In this document: piece by piece, positions 7,160 through 14,944 of the stretch | Layout of the letters: every line of letters starts with the position of its first letter | Position numbering within the stretch: position 1 is the first letter of the stretch | Source of the DNA: JAMWZF01 sp041628615 | Lineage (GTDB): Bacteria; Pseudomonadota; Alphaproteobacteria; Rhodobacterales; Rhodobacteraceae | Reading direction: 5' to 3' | Length of the DNA stretch: 14,944 nucleotides | Assembly: GCA_041628615.1 (NCBI GenBank) | Contig: JBFKOW010000082.1 | Location: 1-14,944, forward strand | The notes under the pieces: model-generated | What the model was told of the DNA's origin: nothing | Databases searched by the model: none | Seen by the model: the letters and a program-made list of their open reading frames with translations, nothing else | Made by a program: the position numbers and the translations under genes

Positions 7160-8395
7160 TCAGGCGAACAGGTCGTGGCACAGCTCCAGAGCATCGACCA
7201 GCACGTCCACCTCGGCCTCGGTGTTGTACATTCCGAACGAGGCCCGGCAGGTCGCGGTGACGCCCAGATGTTCCATCAGCGGCTGCGCGCAGTGATGCCC
7301 GGCACGGACCGCCACGCCGCGCTTGTCAAGCACGGTGGAGATGTCGTGAGCATGGGCGGCGCCCTCCAGCGTGAACGAGAAGATCGCCGCCTTGCCGGCG
7401 GATTTCCCCTGCACGGTCAGCCAGTTGAGCCCGTCGAGCCGGGTCCGGGCATAGTCGCGCAGGCGCCGCTCATGGGCGGCGATGGCCTCCATGCCGATGC
7501 CCTGCATGTAGTCCAGCGCCGCGCCCAGACCGATCATCTGCACGATGCCCGGGGTGCCGGCCTCGAACTTCATCGGCGGGTCGTTCCAGGTCACCGCGTC
7601 GCGGTGCACCTCGCGGATCATGTCGCCGCCGCCCATGAACGGGCGCATCTCGGCCAGCCGCTCCTTGCGGACGTAGATCGCGCCCGACCCGGAGGGGCCG
7701 TAGAGCTTGTGCCCGGTCACGGCGTAGAAATCGCAGCCGATGTCGCGCACGTCGACCGGCATGTGGACCGCCGCCTGCGAGCCGTCGACAAGGACCGGCA
7801 CGCCCTTCGCCCGCGCGCCGTCGCAGATCGCCTTCACGTCGACCACGGTGCCCAGCACGTTCGACAGGTGGGTCACCGCGACCAGCCGGGTGCGGGGGCC
7901 GATGGCGTCGATCATCTTCTGCGGGTCGAGATCGCCGTTGGCGTCCGGCTCGACCCATTTCAGGACCACGCCCTGCCGTTCGCGCAGGAAATGCCAGGGC
8001 ACGATGTTGGCGTGGTGCTCCATCACCGACAGGACGATCTCGTCGCCGGGCTGCATCCGGGGCATCGCCCAGCCGTAGGCGACCATGTTGATACCCTCGG
8101 TGGTGCCCGAGTTCATCACGATCTCGCGCTCGCTGCCGGCGCCGAGGAAACGGGCGATCTTGCCGCGCACCGCCTCGTAGTTCTCGGTGGCGATGGTCGA
8201 CAGGGTGTGCAGACCCCTGTGGACGTTGGAGGATTCCTCGGCATAGGCGCGGGTCACCGCGTCGATCACCGCGCGCGGCTTCTGCGCCGAGGCGCCGTTG
8301 TCGAGATAGACCAGCGGCTTGCCGTTCACCTGCCGGGACAGGATCGGGAAATCCGCGCGGATGGCGTCGATGTCGTACATGTCGGTGTCATACAT
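7160..8395 (-). CDS. sufS: Class II cysteine desulfurase SufS
   Basis: A 411-residue PLP enzyme that removes sulfur from cysteine as a protein-bound persulfide for Fe-S assembly. Length and motifs fit group II (SufS/CsdA) desulfurases. The PLP Schiff-base Lys230 is in TGHKLYGPSGSGA, the cofactor-site motif VTHLSNVLGTV is present, and the persulfide Cys369 is in the short loop RAGHHCAQPLM. In this group sulfur is usually handed to SufE or SufU, and neither is visible here. The start is ambiguous: ATG 8395 lies one base after the previous stop (TGA-T-ATG), and a second ATG at 8380 lies within a 15-base near-repeat giving MYDTD-MYDID. I favour 8395 for coupling, though neither start has a good Shine-Dalgarno sequence. 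It is the last gene of the visible suf block, and the next gene is an unrelated chemoreceptor. Confidence 0.96.
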   Translation of the reverse strand: MYDTDMYDIDAIRADFPILSRQVNGKPLVYLDNGASAQKPRAVIDAVTRAYAEESSNVHRGLHTLSTIATENYEAVRGKIARFLGAGSEREIVMNSGTTEGINMVAYGWAMPRMQPGDEIVLSVMEHHANIVPWHFLRERQGVVLKWVEPDANGDLDPQKMIDAIGPRTRLVAVTHLSNVLGTVVDVKAICDGARAKGVPVLVDGSQAAVHMPVDVRDIGCDFYAVTGHKLYGPSGSGAIYVRKERLAEMRPFMGGGDMIREVHRDAVTWNDPPMKFEAGTPGIVQMIGLGAALDYMQGIGMEAIAAHERRLRDYARTRLDGLNWLTVQGKSAGKAAIFSFTLEGAAHAHDISTVLDKRGVAVRAGHHCAQPLMEHLGVTATCRASFGMYNTEAEVDVLVDALELCHDLFA

Positions 8396-8396
8396 A

Positions 8397-8996
8397 TCAG
8401 AGAAATCCGTTTCCGGCCGCCGCCCCCGCGCCGATCATGGCGAGGATCAGGCCCAGCCCGATCGCCACCCCCACCAGCGCCACGAGCACCACCCCCGCGG
8501 CCTTGGCGCGGGACCCGAAGTCGTGGACGACGTCGACGAAGTTGATCAGCGACCACAGCATGATGACGAGGCTGGCCAGCGCCGCGAGGCCGCCGAGGAT
8601 CGGGCTCATCAGCGCCAGCACCGCCTGTCCGAGCTGCAGCAGGATCAGCAGGAACTGGAGCCAGACCACGGCGGCGATGCTGTCCTCCAGCCGGCCGGCG
8701 CCGCCGAGCGAGGTGCCGGTCCAGTGCAGCGCGAAGGCGGTGGCCATCAGCATCGCCATGACGATGATCGCGTAGGCGAAGGGCGAGATGTGGATCGCCT
8801 GCGCCGCCAGTTCGGGCGGGGTCGGGATCAGCACCTCGAGCAGCGCGGCGGTCAGCACCGCGAGCACGGAGGCGAGGCACAGCGCGAGCCACAGCGCCTG
8901 GCTGCCGATCCGCAGCCCGAGAACGGCGCGGGCCGCGGCCTCGGGCTCGGTGATCGTGGCGCCGAACAGCGGCAGGAGCTCGCGCAGGTCGGTCAT
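8397..8996 (-). CDS. Yip1-family integral membrane protein
   Basis: A 199-residue membrane protein with about five hydrophobic helices: residues about 32-56, 72-90, 107-130, 135-158 and 167-192. It has a short acidic N-terminus (MTDLRELLPLFGATITEPEA) and a Gly/Ala-rich last helix. The overall pattern is that of the Yip1 domain family, which has no established biochemical role in bacteria. The ATG at 8996 is chosen because it overlaps the preceding stop as ATGA, whereas the longer reading frame from 9056 would run back into that gene. The sufS start follows after one base. Genes of this type between sufD and sufS are, to my recollection, common in Rhodobacterales. Possible roles such as a membrane anchor or transporter for the Fe-S machinery are speculation. 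Confidence 0.82.
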   Translation of the reverse strand: MTDLRELLPLFGATITEPEAAARAVLGLRIGSQALWLALCLASVLAVLTAALLEVLIPTPPELAAQAIHISPFAYAIIVMAMLMATAFALHWTGTSLGGAGRLEDSIAAVVWLQFLLILLQLGQAVLALMSPILGGLAALASLVIMLWSLINFVDVVHDFGSRAKAAGVVLVALVGVAIGLGLILAMIGAGAAAGNGFL

Positions 8997-9478
8997 CGCC
9001 GGGCGCCCGCCTCGCGCAGGCCCTGGGTCCAGAACCACAGGAAGGCCAGCAGCCACAGCGCGCCGACGATCCGGGTGCCCGGCTCGGACACGCCGTTGAA
9101 GCCCACCAGCAGCCCGTAGAGCAGCGAGGCCGGCGCCGCCGCGAGCCAGGCCCAGAACAGCGCCAGGCGGCCGCCGTATCCGGGCACCGCCAGCCCGGCA
9201 GCGCGGGCCAGCAGCCGGCCGATCTCAGCCAGCAGGAAGAACAGCAGCGGCGCGACCATCACCAGCCCGAAGAAGGCATAGGCGGCGTCGCGGGTGAAGT
9301 CGCCGCCGCCCAGCACCGCGTCCCGCTGCAACGCCGGCAGCCGCGACACGAAGACGATCAGCAGACCGGCCATCAGGTAGACCAGCGCGCGGTCCTCCCG
9401 CGGGCCCTGGGCGAGCAGGTCGCCCACCACCGCCCGGGGGCCGCGCCAGGTGCGCAGGATATCGGTCGAGACCGCCAT
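8993..9478 (-). CDS. Small integral membrane protein, Yip1-like
   Basis: A 161-residue protein with about four hydrophobic helices: residues 31-50, 66-90, 104-130 and 136-154. After a short amphipathic N-terminus (MAVSTDILRTWRGPRAVVGD) come LVYLMAGLLIVFVSRLPALQ, AYAFFGLVMVAPLLFFLLAE and FWAWLAAAPASLLYGLLVGF. It resembles the following gene in layout and probably belongs to the same Yip1-like group, but the similarity is by inspection only. Its ATG overlaps the sufD stop as TGATG, and its stop overlaps the next ATG as ATGA, so the two membrane proteins are likely made in fixed ratio with SufD. Function is not known. Confidence 0.8.
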   Translation of the reverse strand: MAVSTDILRTWRGPRAVVGDLLAQGPREDRALVYLMAGLLIVFVSRLPALQRDAVLGGGDFTRDAAYAFFGLVMVAPLLFFLLAEIGRLLARAAGLAVPGYGGRLALFWAWLAAAPASLLYGLLVGFNGVSEPGTRIVGALWLLAFLWFWTQGLREAGARR

Positions 9479-10775
9479 CAGCGGCGCCGCCGCTCCAGCC
9501 AGGCCGCAAGCCGCCCGCGCAGTTCCTCGGCCAGCCGCTCGTCGGCGATCTCGGCGAGCGCCTCGGCAAGGAAGGCCAATGTCAGCAGGTTGGTCGCATC
9601 GGCCGCCGGAACTCCGCGCGAGCGCAGGTAGAACAACGCCGTCTCGTCGATCGCGCCCGAGGTCGAGCCGTGCGAACAGGCCACGTCGTCGGCGTAGATC
9701 TCCAGTTCCGGCTTGGCGAGGAACTGGCTGTCGTCGTCGAGCAGCAGCGACTGGCTGATCTGGTAGCCGTCGGTCTTCTGCGCGTCCTTCTTCACGAGGA
9801 TCTTGCCCTGGAAGACGCCCGTCGCGCCGTTGCGCAGCACCTTCTTGAACACCTGCCGGCTCTCGCAGTTCACCGCGTCGTGGGTGATGAAGACGGTGTC
9901 GTCGTGGTGGAAGTCGCGGCCGTCACCGACGCAGGCGCCGGCGACATGGGCCACCGCGTCGTCGCCGGTCAGTTCGACCACCACCTCGTTGCGGGTCAGC
10001 ACCCCGTTCACCGTGAGGGTGAAGGACTGGAACACGCTTTCCGCGCCCAGCCGGGCGAAGGTCGCGGTGGCGGCGCGGCGTTCGTGGTCGCGGCCCTGGG
10101 TGCGGACGTGGCGGAAGGTGGCGCCGTCGGCGACCTCGACCTCCATCCCCTTCGAGAAGCGCGCGGCAGCGGGGCCGTTCTCGAGCAGGGTCAGCTCGGC
10201 GCCCTCCTCGACCCGGATGACATGGTGCAGCACCGCGTCCGAGGTCTCGGACCTGTGCAGGTAGATCAGGCTGACCGGCTTCTCGGCCTTGCCGGTGACC
10301 CGGATCACCACGCCGTCGGTGGCGTAGGCGGTGTTGAAGGCCGCCAGCGGACGCTCCACCGGGTCGTGGCCGCGAGCTTCAAGAACGCCGTACAAGTCCT
10401 TGACCCAATGGATGTCCTTGGCGGTCGCCGTCGCCAGGCGGTCGATCTCGACCCCGGCCATCTCGAGCGGGTCAGAGGCGTCGGGATCGAACACGCCGTC
10501 GACGAAGACGATCTTCAGGCGGTCGATCTCGCCGAACATCGGCGCCTCGTCGGCGTGGAACACCGCGGCGGCGGGGCCGTCGGCGGCGATCAGGCTCGCC
10601 GGGTCGGTCCACTTCCAGTATTCGTCGCGCTTCGTCGGCAGGCCCATCGCCCGCACCCGGCCCCGCGCCGCCTCGCGCGCCTCGGTCGCCCAGGCCGCGC
10701 CGGCGGGCAGCGGCAGGTCCGCGGTCCGGTCGCTGGCCAGCGCCTGCCGCATTTCCTTCAGTTGCGCCCGTCCCA

Positions 10776-10776
<1 letters not shown>
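9478..10776 (-). CDS. sufD: Fe-S cluster assembly protein SufD
   Basis: A 432-residue SufD, partner of SufB in the SufBC2D scaffold that builds Fe-S clusters in the cytosol. The N-terminal helical part has the family element GLPTKRDEYWKWTD. The beta-helix core carries QVFKKVLRNGATGVFQGKI and the C-terminal signature YADDVACSHGSTSGAIDETA. His369 in that motif corresponds to the conserved SufD His (His360 in E. coli) needed for cluster formation. The C-terminal helices AFLAEALAEIADERLAEELR match the family. The start ATG at 10776 overlaps the sufC TGA as TGATG, and upstream in-frame sequence lies inside sufC and is not coding. Length is normal. Confidence 0.97.
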
Positions 10777-11531
<755 letters not shown>

Positions 11532-11548
11532 CTTCTTCTCCTTCAATC

Positions 11549-11564
11549 GGGCCCCGCGGGGCCC
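11549..11564. promoter_or_regulatory. GC-only 16-base palindrome in the spacer before sufC
   Basis: The bases GGGCCCCGCGGGGCCC form a perfect palindrome. In RNA this gives a six-base-pair GC stem closed by a four-base CGCG loop. It lies between the stop of the SAM-fold gene (11573-11575) and the sufC ribosome site (11538-11543). It could slow 3' decay, partly terminate transcription, or shape sufC translation. There is no T-run. Confidence 0.5.
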
Positions 11565-11572
11565 TTCGGCAG

Positions 11573-12223
11573 TCACAGTTTCTTGGTGAACAGCGCCATG
11601 ATCTGCATCAGGCGCTCGGGCGGCACGGCGGCCGGCTCGATCTCGAACCGGGCCATCCGGCCCCGGGTTTCGGCCACCGGGACGAACTCCTCGATGACGT
11701 GGTAGGGCGGCCGCTCGGTGTAGTCGTCGAAGTAGAGCGACACCGGCTTGCGGGTCCGGTAGAGCGTGGCCAGCACGCAGGCGACCCGGAACCGCCCGTC
11801 CACGAACACGACATCGGGCTGGCAATCGTCCAGCCGGTCCCAGATCTTGAGCGGGTAGCGCGGCCAGCGGTGGAAATGGCTGTCGTCGCGGGGCATCCCC
11901 CACTTCTTCACCGGGCCGACGTAGATCGGCACGATCTCGACATTCGATCGTGGCGGCTCGGCGGCGAAATGGTCGCGCATCCGCTCGGCCCATTTCTTCG
12001 AGCTTTCCACGGCGAACACGGTCTTGCCGTCCATCCCGGCGGCCATCACGGTCGAGGCGCCGGAGCCGTATTCGAGGATCACCCCGGCCTCCTCGTAGGC
12101 CGCGCGCAGCCATGCCTCCTCCTCGGGCGGCAGGGTCGGCTCGGGCCAGGCCGCGGTGCCGGCGCCGGCTTCGGGGCCGCCGGTCGCGGGCGCGGCGGCT
12201 GCGGAAGGAGTCGGGGACGGCAT
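11573..12223 (-). CDS. SAM-dependent methyltransferase-fold protein of unknown substrate
   Basis: A 216-residue protein. The first 34 residues are Ala/Pro-rich and likely disordered. The rest has a Rossmann methyltransferase-like pattern: ILEYGSGASTVMAA (49-62) fits the glycine-rich SAM loop, followed by an acidic strand end in KTVFAVESSKKWAERM and the strand PDVVFVDGRFRVACVLA (136-152). A second acidic segment, LYFDDYTERPPYHVIEEF, follows. I do not recognise a named subfamily or substrate. The start at 12223 has a GGAG ribosome site about 8 bases upstream and lies 4 bases after the preceding stop. The pairing with the FkbM-type gene suggests a joint role. Its place between sufB and sufC is not part of the core suf plan. 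Confidence 0.75.
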   Translation of the reverse strand: MPSPTPSAAAAPATGGPEAGAGTAAWPEPTLPPEEEAWLRAAYEEAGVILEYGSGASTVMAAGMDGKTVFAVESSKKWAERMRDHFAAEPPRSNVEIVPIYVGPVKKWGMPRDDSHFHRWPRYPLKIWDRLDDCQPDVVFVDGRFRVACVLATLYRTRKPVSLYFDDYTERPPYHVIEEFVPVAETRGRMARFEIEPAAVPPERLMQIMALFTKKL

Positions 12224-12227
12224 GGCG

Positions 12228-12994
12228 TCAGGCTCCGTCCGGCCGCAACAACAGGTTCTGGTTGATGCGCGACGGCTCGAAGGCCCTCTCCACCCGGTAG
12301 CCCCACCCGGCCATCAGGGCGTCGAACGCCTCGCGGTTGCCGTGATCGACCTCGACGAACAGGGTCGGCCGGTCGCGCGCGATGGTCTGCGCGAGCCCGT
12401 TCAGGGCCGCGATCTCCATGCCCTCGACATCCATCTTCAGGAGGTCGACCTTGCGGCCGTCGACCAGGGCGTCGCCGGGGCGCAGGCTGACCTCGCCCTC
12501 GCCGTCCGGCACCACCCGGGCCCAGCCCAGGTTGCCGCGCGGCACCTCCAGCGCGGCCCCCTCGGCGGCGGCGTCCGACAGGCCGTAGCCCAGGGTGTCG
12601 GCGGTCACCCGGTCCATGACCCCGTTCAGCACCATGTTCGACACCAGCAGCAGGATCGCGTCGGGGTTCATCTCGAACGGCATCGCCGTGGCGGCACCGC
12701 CGAACAGCAGCATGTAGAGCGAATGGTTGCCCACGTTGGCGCCGATATCGGCGAAGGTGCCGCCCTCGGGCATCCACGCGGCGAGGTCCTTCAGGATCTC
12801 CTCCTCGTAGAAGAAGCCCTTGCGCTGGCGCTTGTGGATGCGGTCGTCGCGGTTGTTGATGGTGAAGTAGACCGGCCTGTCGTAGCGGTACGACAGGCTG
12901 ATCTGGGCCCCGCGCGGCGTCACGAACCGCCCGGGATTGGCCAGGAGCCGCCCCACCGCAGGGTGAAGCGGGCGCATGACCGCCGCGTCGTCCA

Positions 12995-12995
<1 letters not shown>
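12228..12995 (-). CDS. FkbM-family methyltransferase
   Basis: A 255-residue class I methyltransferase of the FkbM type. SAM motif I is TFADIGANVGNHSLYM (80-95), and the acidic partner is in MPFEMNPDA (105-113). The family-typical VDLLKMDVEGMEIAAL is at 183-198 and TLFVEVDHGN at 211-220. FkbM enzymes O-methylate sugars or secondary metabolites; the target here is unknown. ATG 12995 is chosen because it overlaps the sufB stop as TGATG; the long open frame further upstream is an out-of-frame shadow of sufB. The N-terminal 60 residues are rich in aromatic and basic residues (YRYDRPVYFTINNRDDRIHK). Translational coupling to sufB makes co-production with the Fe-S machinery likely, but no Fe-S role for this family is known to me. 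Confidence 0.9.
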
Positions 12996-14536
<1,541 letters not shown>

Positions 14537-14548
14537 CTGTCGTCCTCT

Positions 14549-14944
14549 TCAGGCCGCGCGGCTGGCGCGGCGCTTTCGTTTCTCGGTCCAGGCCTCGGCG
14601 AAGCGCAGGACATCCTCTTCTGTCGTGGCCGGGCCAAGGCTGACCCGGATCGCTGCGGCCGCGGCGGCGGCGTCCTGGCCCAGCGCTCGCAGCACGCGGC
14701 TCTCCCGCACCTTGCCGCTCGAACAGGCCGAGCCGGCGGAGACCGCGAACCCGGCGAGGTCCAGGGCCATCACCTGCGTCTCTCCCTTCCAGCCGGGAGT
14801 CGCGAAGCAGGCGGTGTTGGGCAGCCGTGCGGCAGCTCTCCCGACAAAAATAGTCTCCTTTCCGGCAGCCTCAATGGCGTTTTCTAGAATATTTCTAAGT
14901 TCCGCCACCCGGTCCCATGCGCCGGCCGCCAGATCGGCGGCCGC
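14549..14944 (-). CDS. Class I (NifS/IscS-type) cysteine desulfurase, C-terminal part (runs off window)
   Basis: The frame is open from the window end (14944) to the TGA at 14549-14551. It shows the last 131 codons of what is normally a protein of about 350-400 residues. The mobile catalytic loop SAGSACSSGKVRESRVLRAL contains the persulfide Cys (codon 14723-14725) and is of the long group I type, unlike SufS. RLPNTACFATPGWKGETQ and AIRVSLGPATTEEDVLRFAE complete the fold. The tail is basic (EKRKRRASRAA). A GTG at 14908 is an internal Val codon, not a convincing start, because the protein match continues upstream (AAGAWDRVAELRN). Bases 14843-14898 use codons rare elsewhere in the window (CTT, AGA, ATT, CTA, TTT) and carry regulatory-looking sequence. 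It likely heads or precedes the suf operon. Confidence 0.93.
   Translation of the reverse strand, partial: AAADLAAGAWDRVAELRNILENAIEAAGKETIFVGRAAARLPNTACFATPGWKGETQVMALDLAGFAVSAGSACSSGKVRESRVLRALGQDAAAAAAAIRVSLGPATTEEDVLRFAEAWTEKRKRRASRAA
14843..14855 (-). promoter_or_regulatory. Imperfect dyad overlapping the candidate -10 (possible second operator)
   Basis: On the - strand GACTA-TTT-TTGTC is an inverted repeat with one mismatch in five pairs. It covers the proposed -10 hexamer, which is where a repressor would act. An IscR-type or other iron-linked regulator is possible, but I cannot confirm a consensus match. Confidence 0.25.
14847..14874 (-). promoter_or_regulatory. Candidate internal promoter for sufB onward
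   Basis: On the - strand TTGAGG (14869-14874) and TATTTT (14847-14852) are separated by 16 bases. Each matches four of six sigma-70 consensus positions. The pair lies inside the desulfurase coding sequence in an AT-rich island with 22 G/C of 56 bases (14843-14898). Transcription would start near 14840, about 300 bases before the sufB ATG. Confidence 0.4.
14882..14898 (-). promoter_or_regulatory. Irr-box-like (iron control element) dyad inside the desulfurase gene
   Basis: The - strand reads TTAGAA-ATA-TTCTAG-AA. Eleven of the twelve half-site positions match the symmetric core TTAGAA-N3-TTCTAA that I recall for alphaproteobacterial Irr sites (ICE motif). It sits 7 bases upstream of the candidate -35 (14869-14874). 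It is built from codons CTT AGA AAT ATT CTA GAA, unusual in this GC-rich context, which suggests the DNA sequence itself is selected. Confidence 0.5.

Noticed and set aside
14908..14944. GTG at 14908 as the true start of a short desulfurase-like protein
   Set aside because: The in-frame residues upstream to the window edge continue the family match, no ribosome site precedes the GTG, and the result would lack the PLP domain.

Overview
The window is about 70% G+C and almost fully coding. Its most diagnostic feature is a suf iron-sulfur assembly locus with a NifS-type cysteine desulfurase ahead of sufB and two small Yip1-like membrane genes between sufD and sufS. Together with a sCache/HAMP chemoreceptor and an Aco-type 2-oxoacid dehydrogenase operon, this points to an alphaproteobacterium, most likely Rhodobacterales. 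That assignment is inference from gene content and composition, because no rRNA or marker alignment is available here.

Left part (1-4476, + strand): a tightly packed operon for a thiamine-diphosphate-dependent dehydrogenase complex, entered inside the E1 beta gene. After E1 beta come a lipoyl-carrying E2-like protein whose catalytic domain is degenerate, an aldehyde dehydrogenase of the succinate-semialdehyde dehydrogenase type, and a second E2 that has the catalytic domain but no lipoyl domain. The E2 functions thus appear split between two proteins with the aldehyde dehydrogenase gene between them. The E1 beta sequence resembles acetoin dehydrogenase AcoB. An acetoin-like cleavage releasing an aldehyde for the aldehyde dehydrogenase is a reasonable but unproven reading.

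Middle (4477-7159): a 387-base gene-free stretch, a complete tRNA-Arg(CCG) with encoded CCA on the - strand, a GC-rich spacer with hairpins, and a 638-residue methyl-accepting chemotaxis protein on the - strand.

Right part (7160-14944, - strand, transcribed right to left): partial NifS-type cysteine desulfurase, sufB, FkbM-family methyltransferase, a second SAM-fold protein, sufC, sufD, a 4-TM membrane protein, a Yip1 protein, sufS. Most junctions are TGATG or ATGA overlaps, so the block is very probably one transcription and translation unit. Two methyltransferase-like genes sit between sufB and sufC, marked off from sufC by a GC-rich perfect palindrome. Inside the desulfurase coding sequence is an AT-rich island built from codons rare in this window. 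It holds a near-perfect TTAGAA-N3-TTCTAA-type dyad resembling the Irr iron control element, followed by a candidate promoter. This suggests an internal iron-responsive promoter for sufB onward.

The items most worth follow-up are the split E2 with embedded aldehyde dehydrogenase, the intragenic Irr-like operator, and the methyltransferase pair within the suf operon. No mobile element, CRISPR array or integrase was seen.
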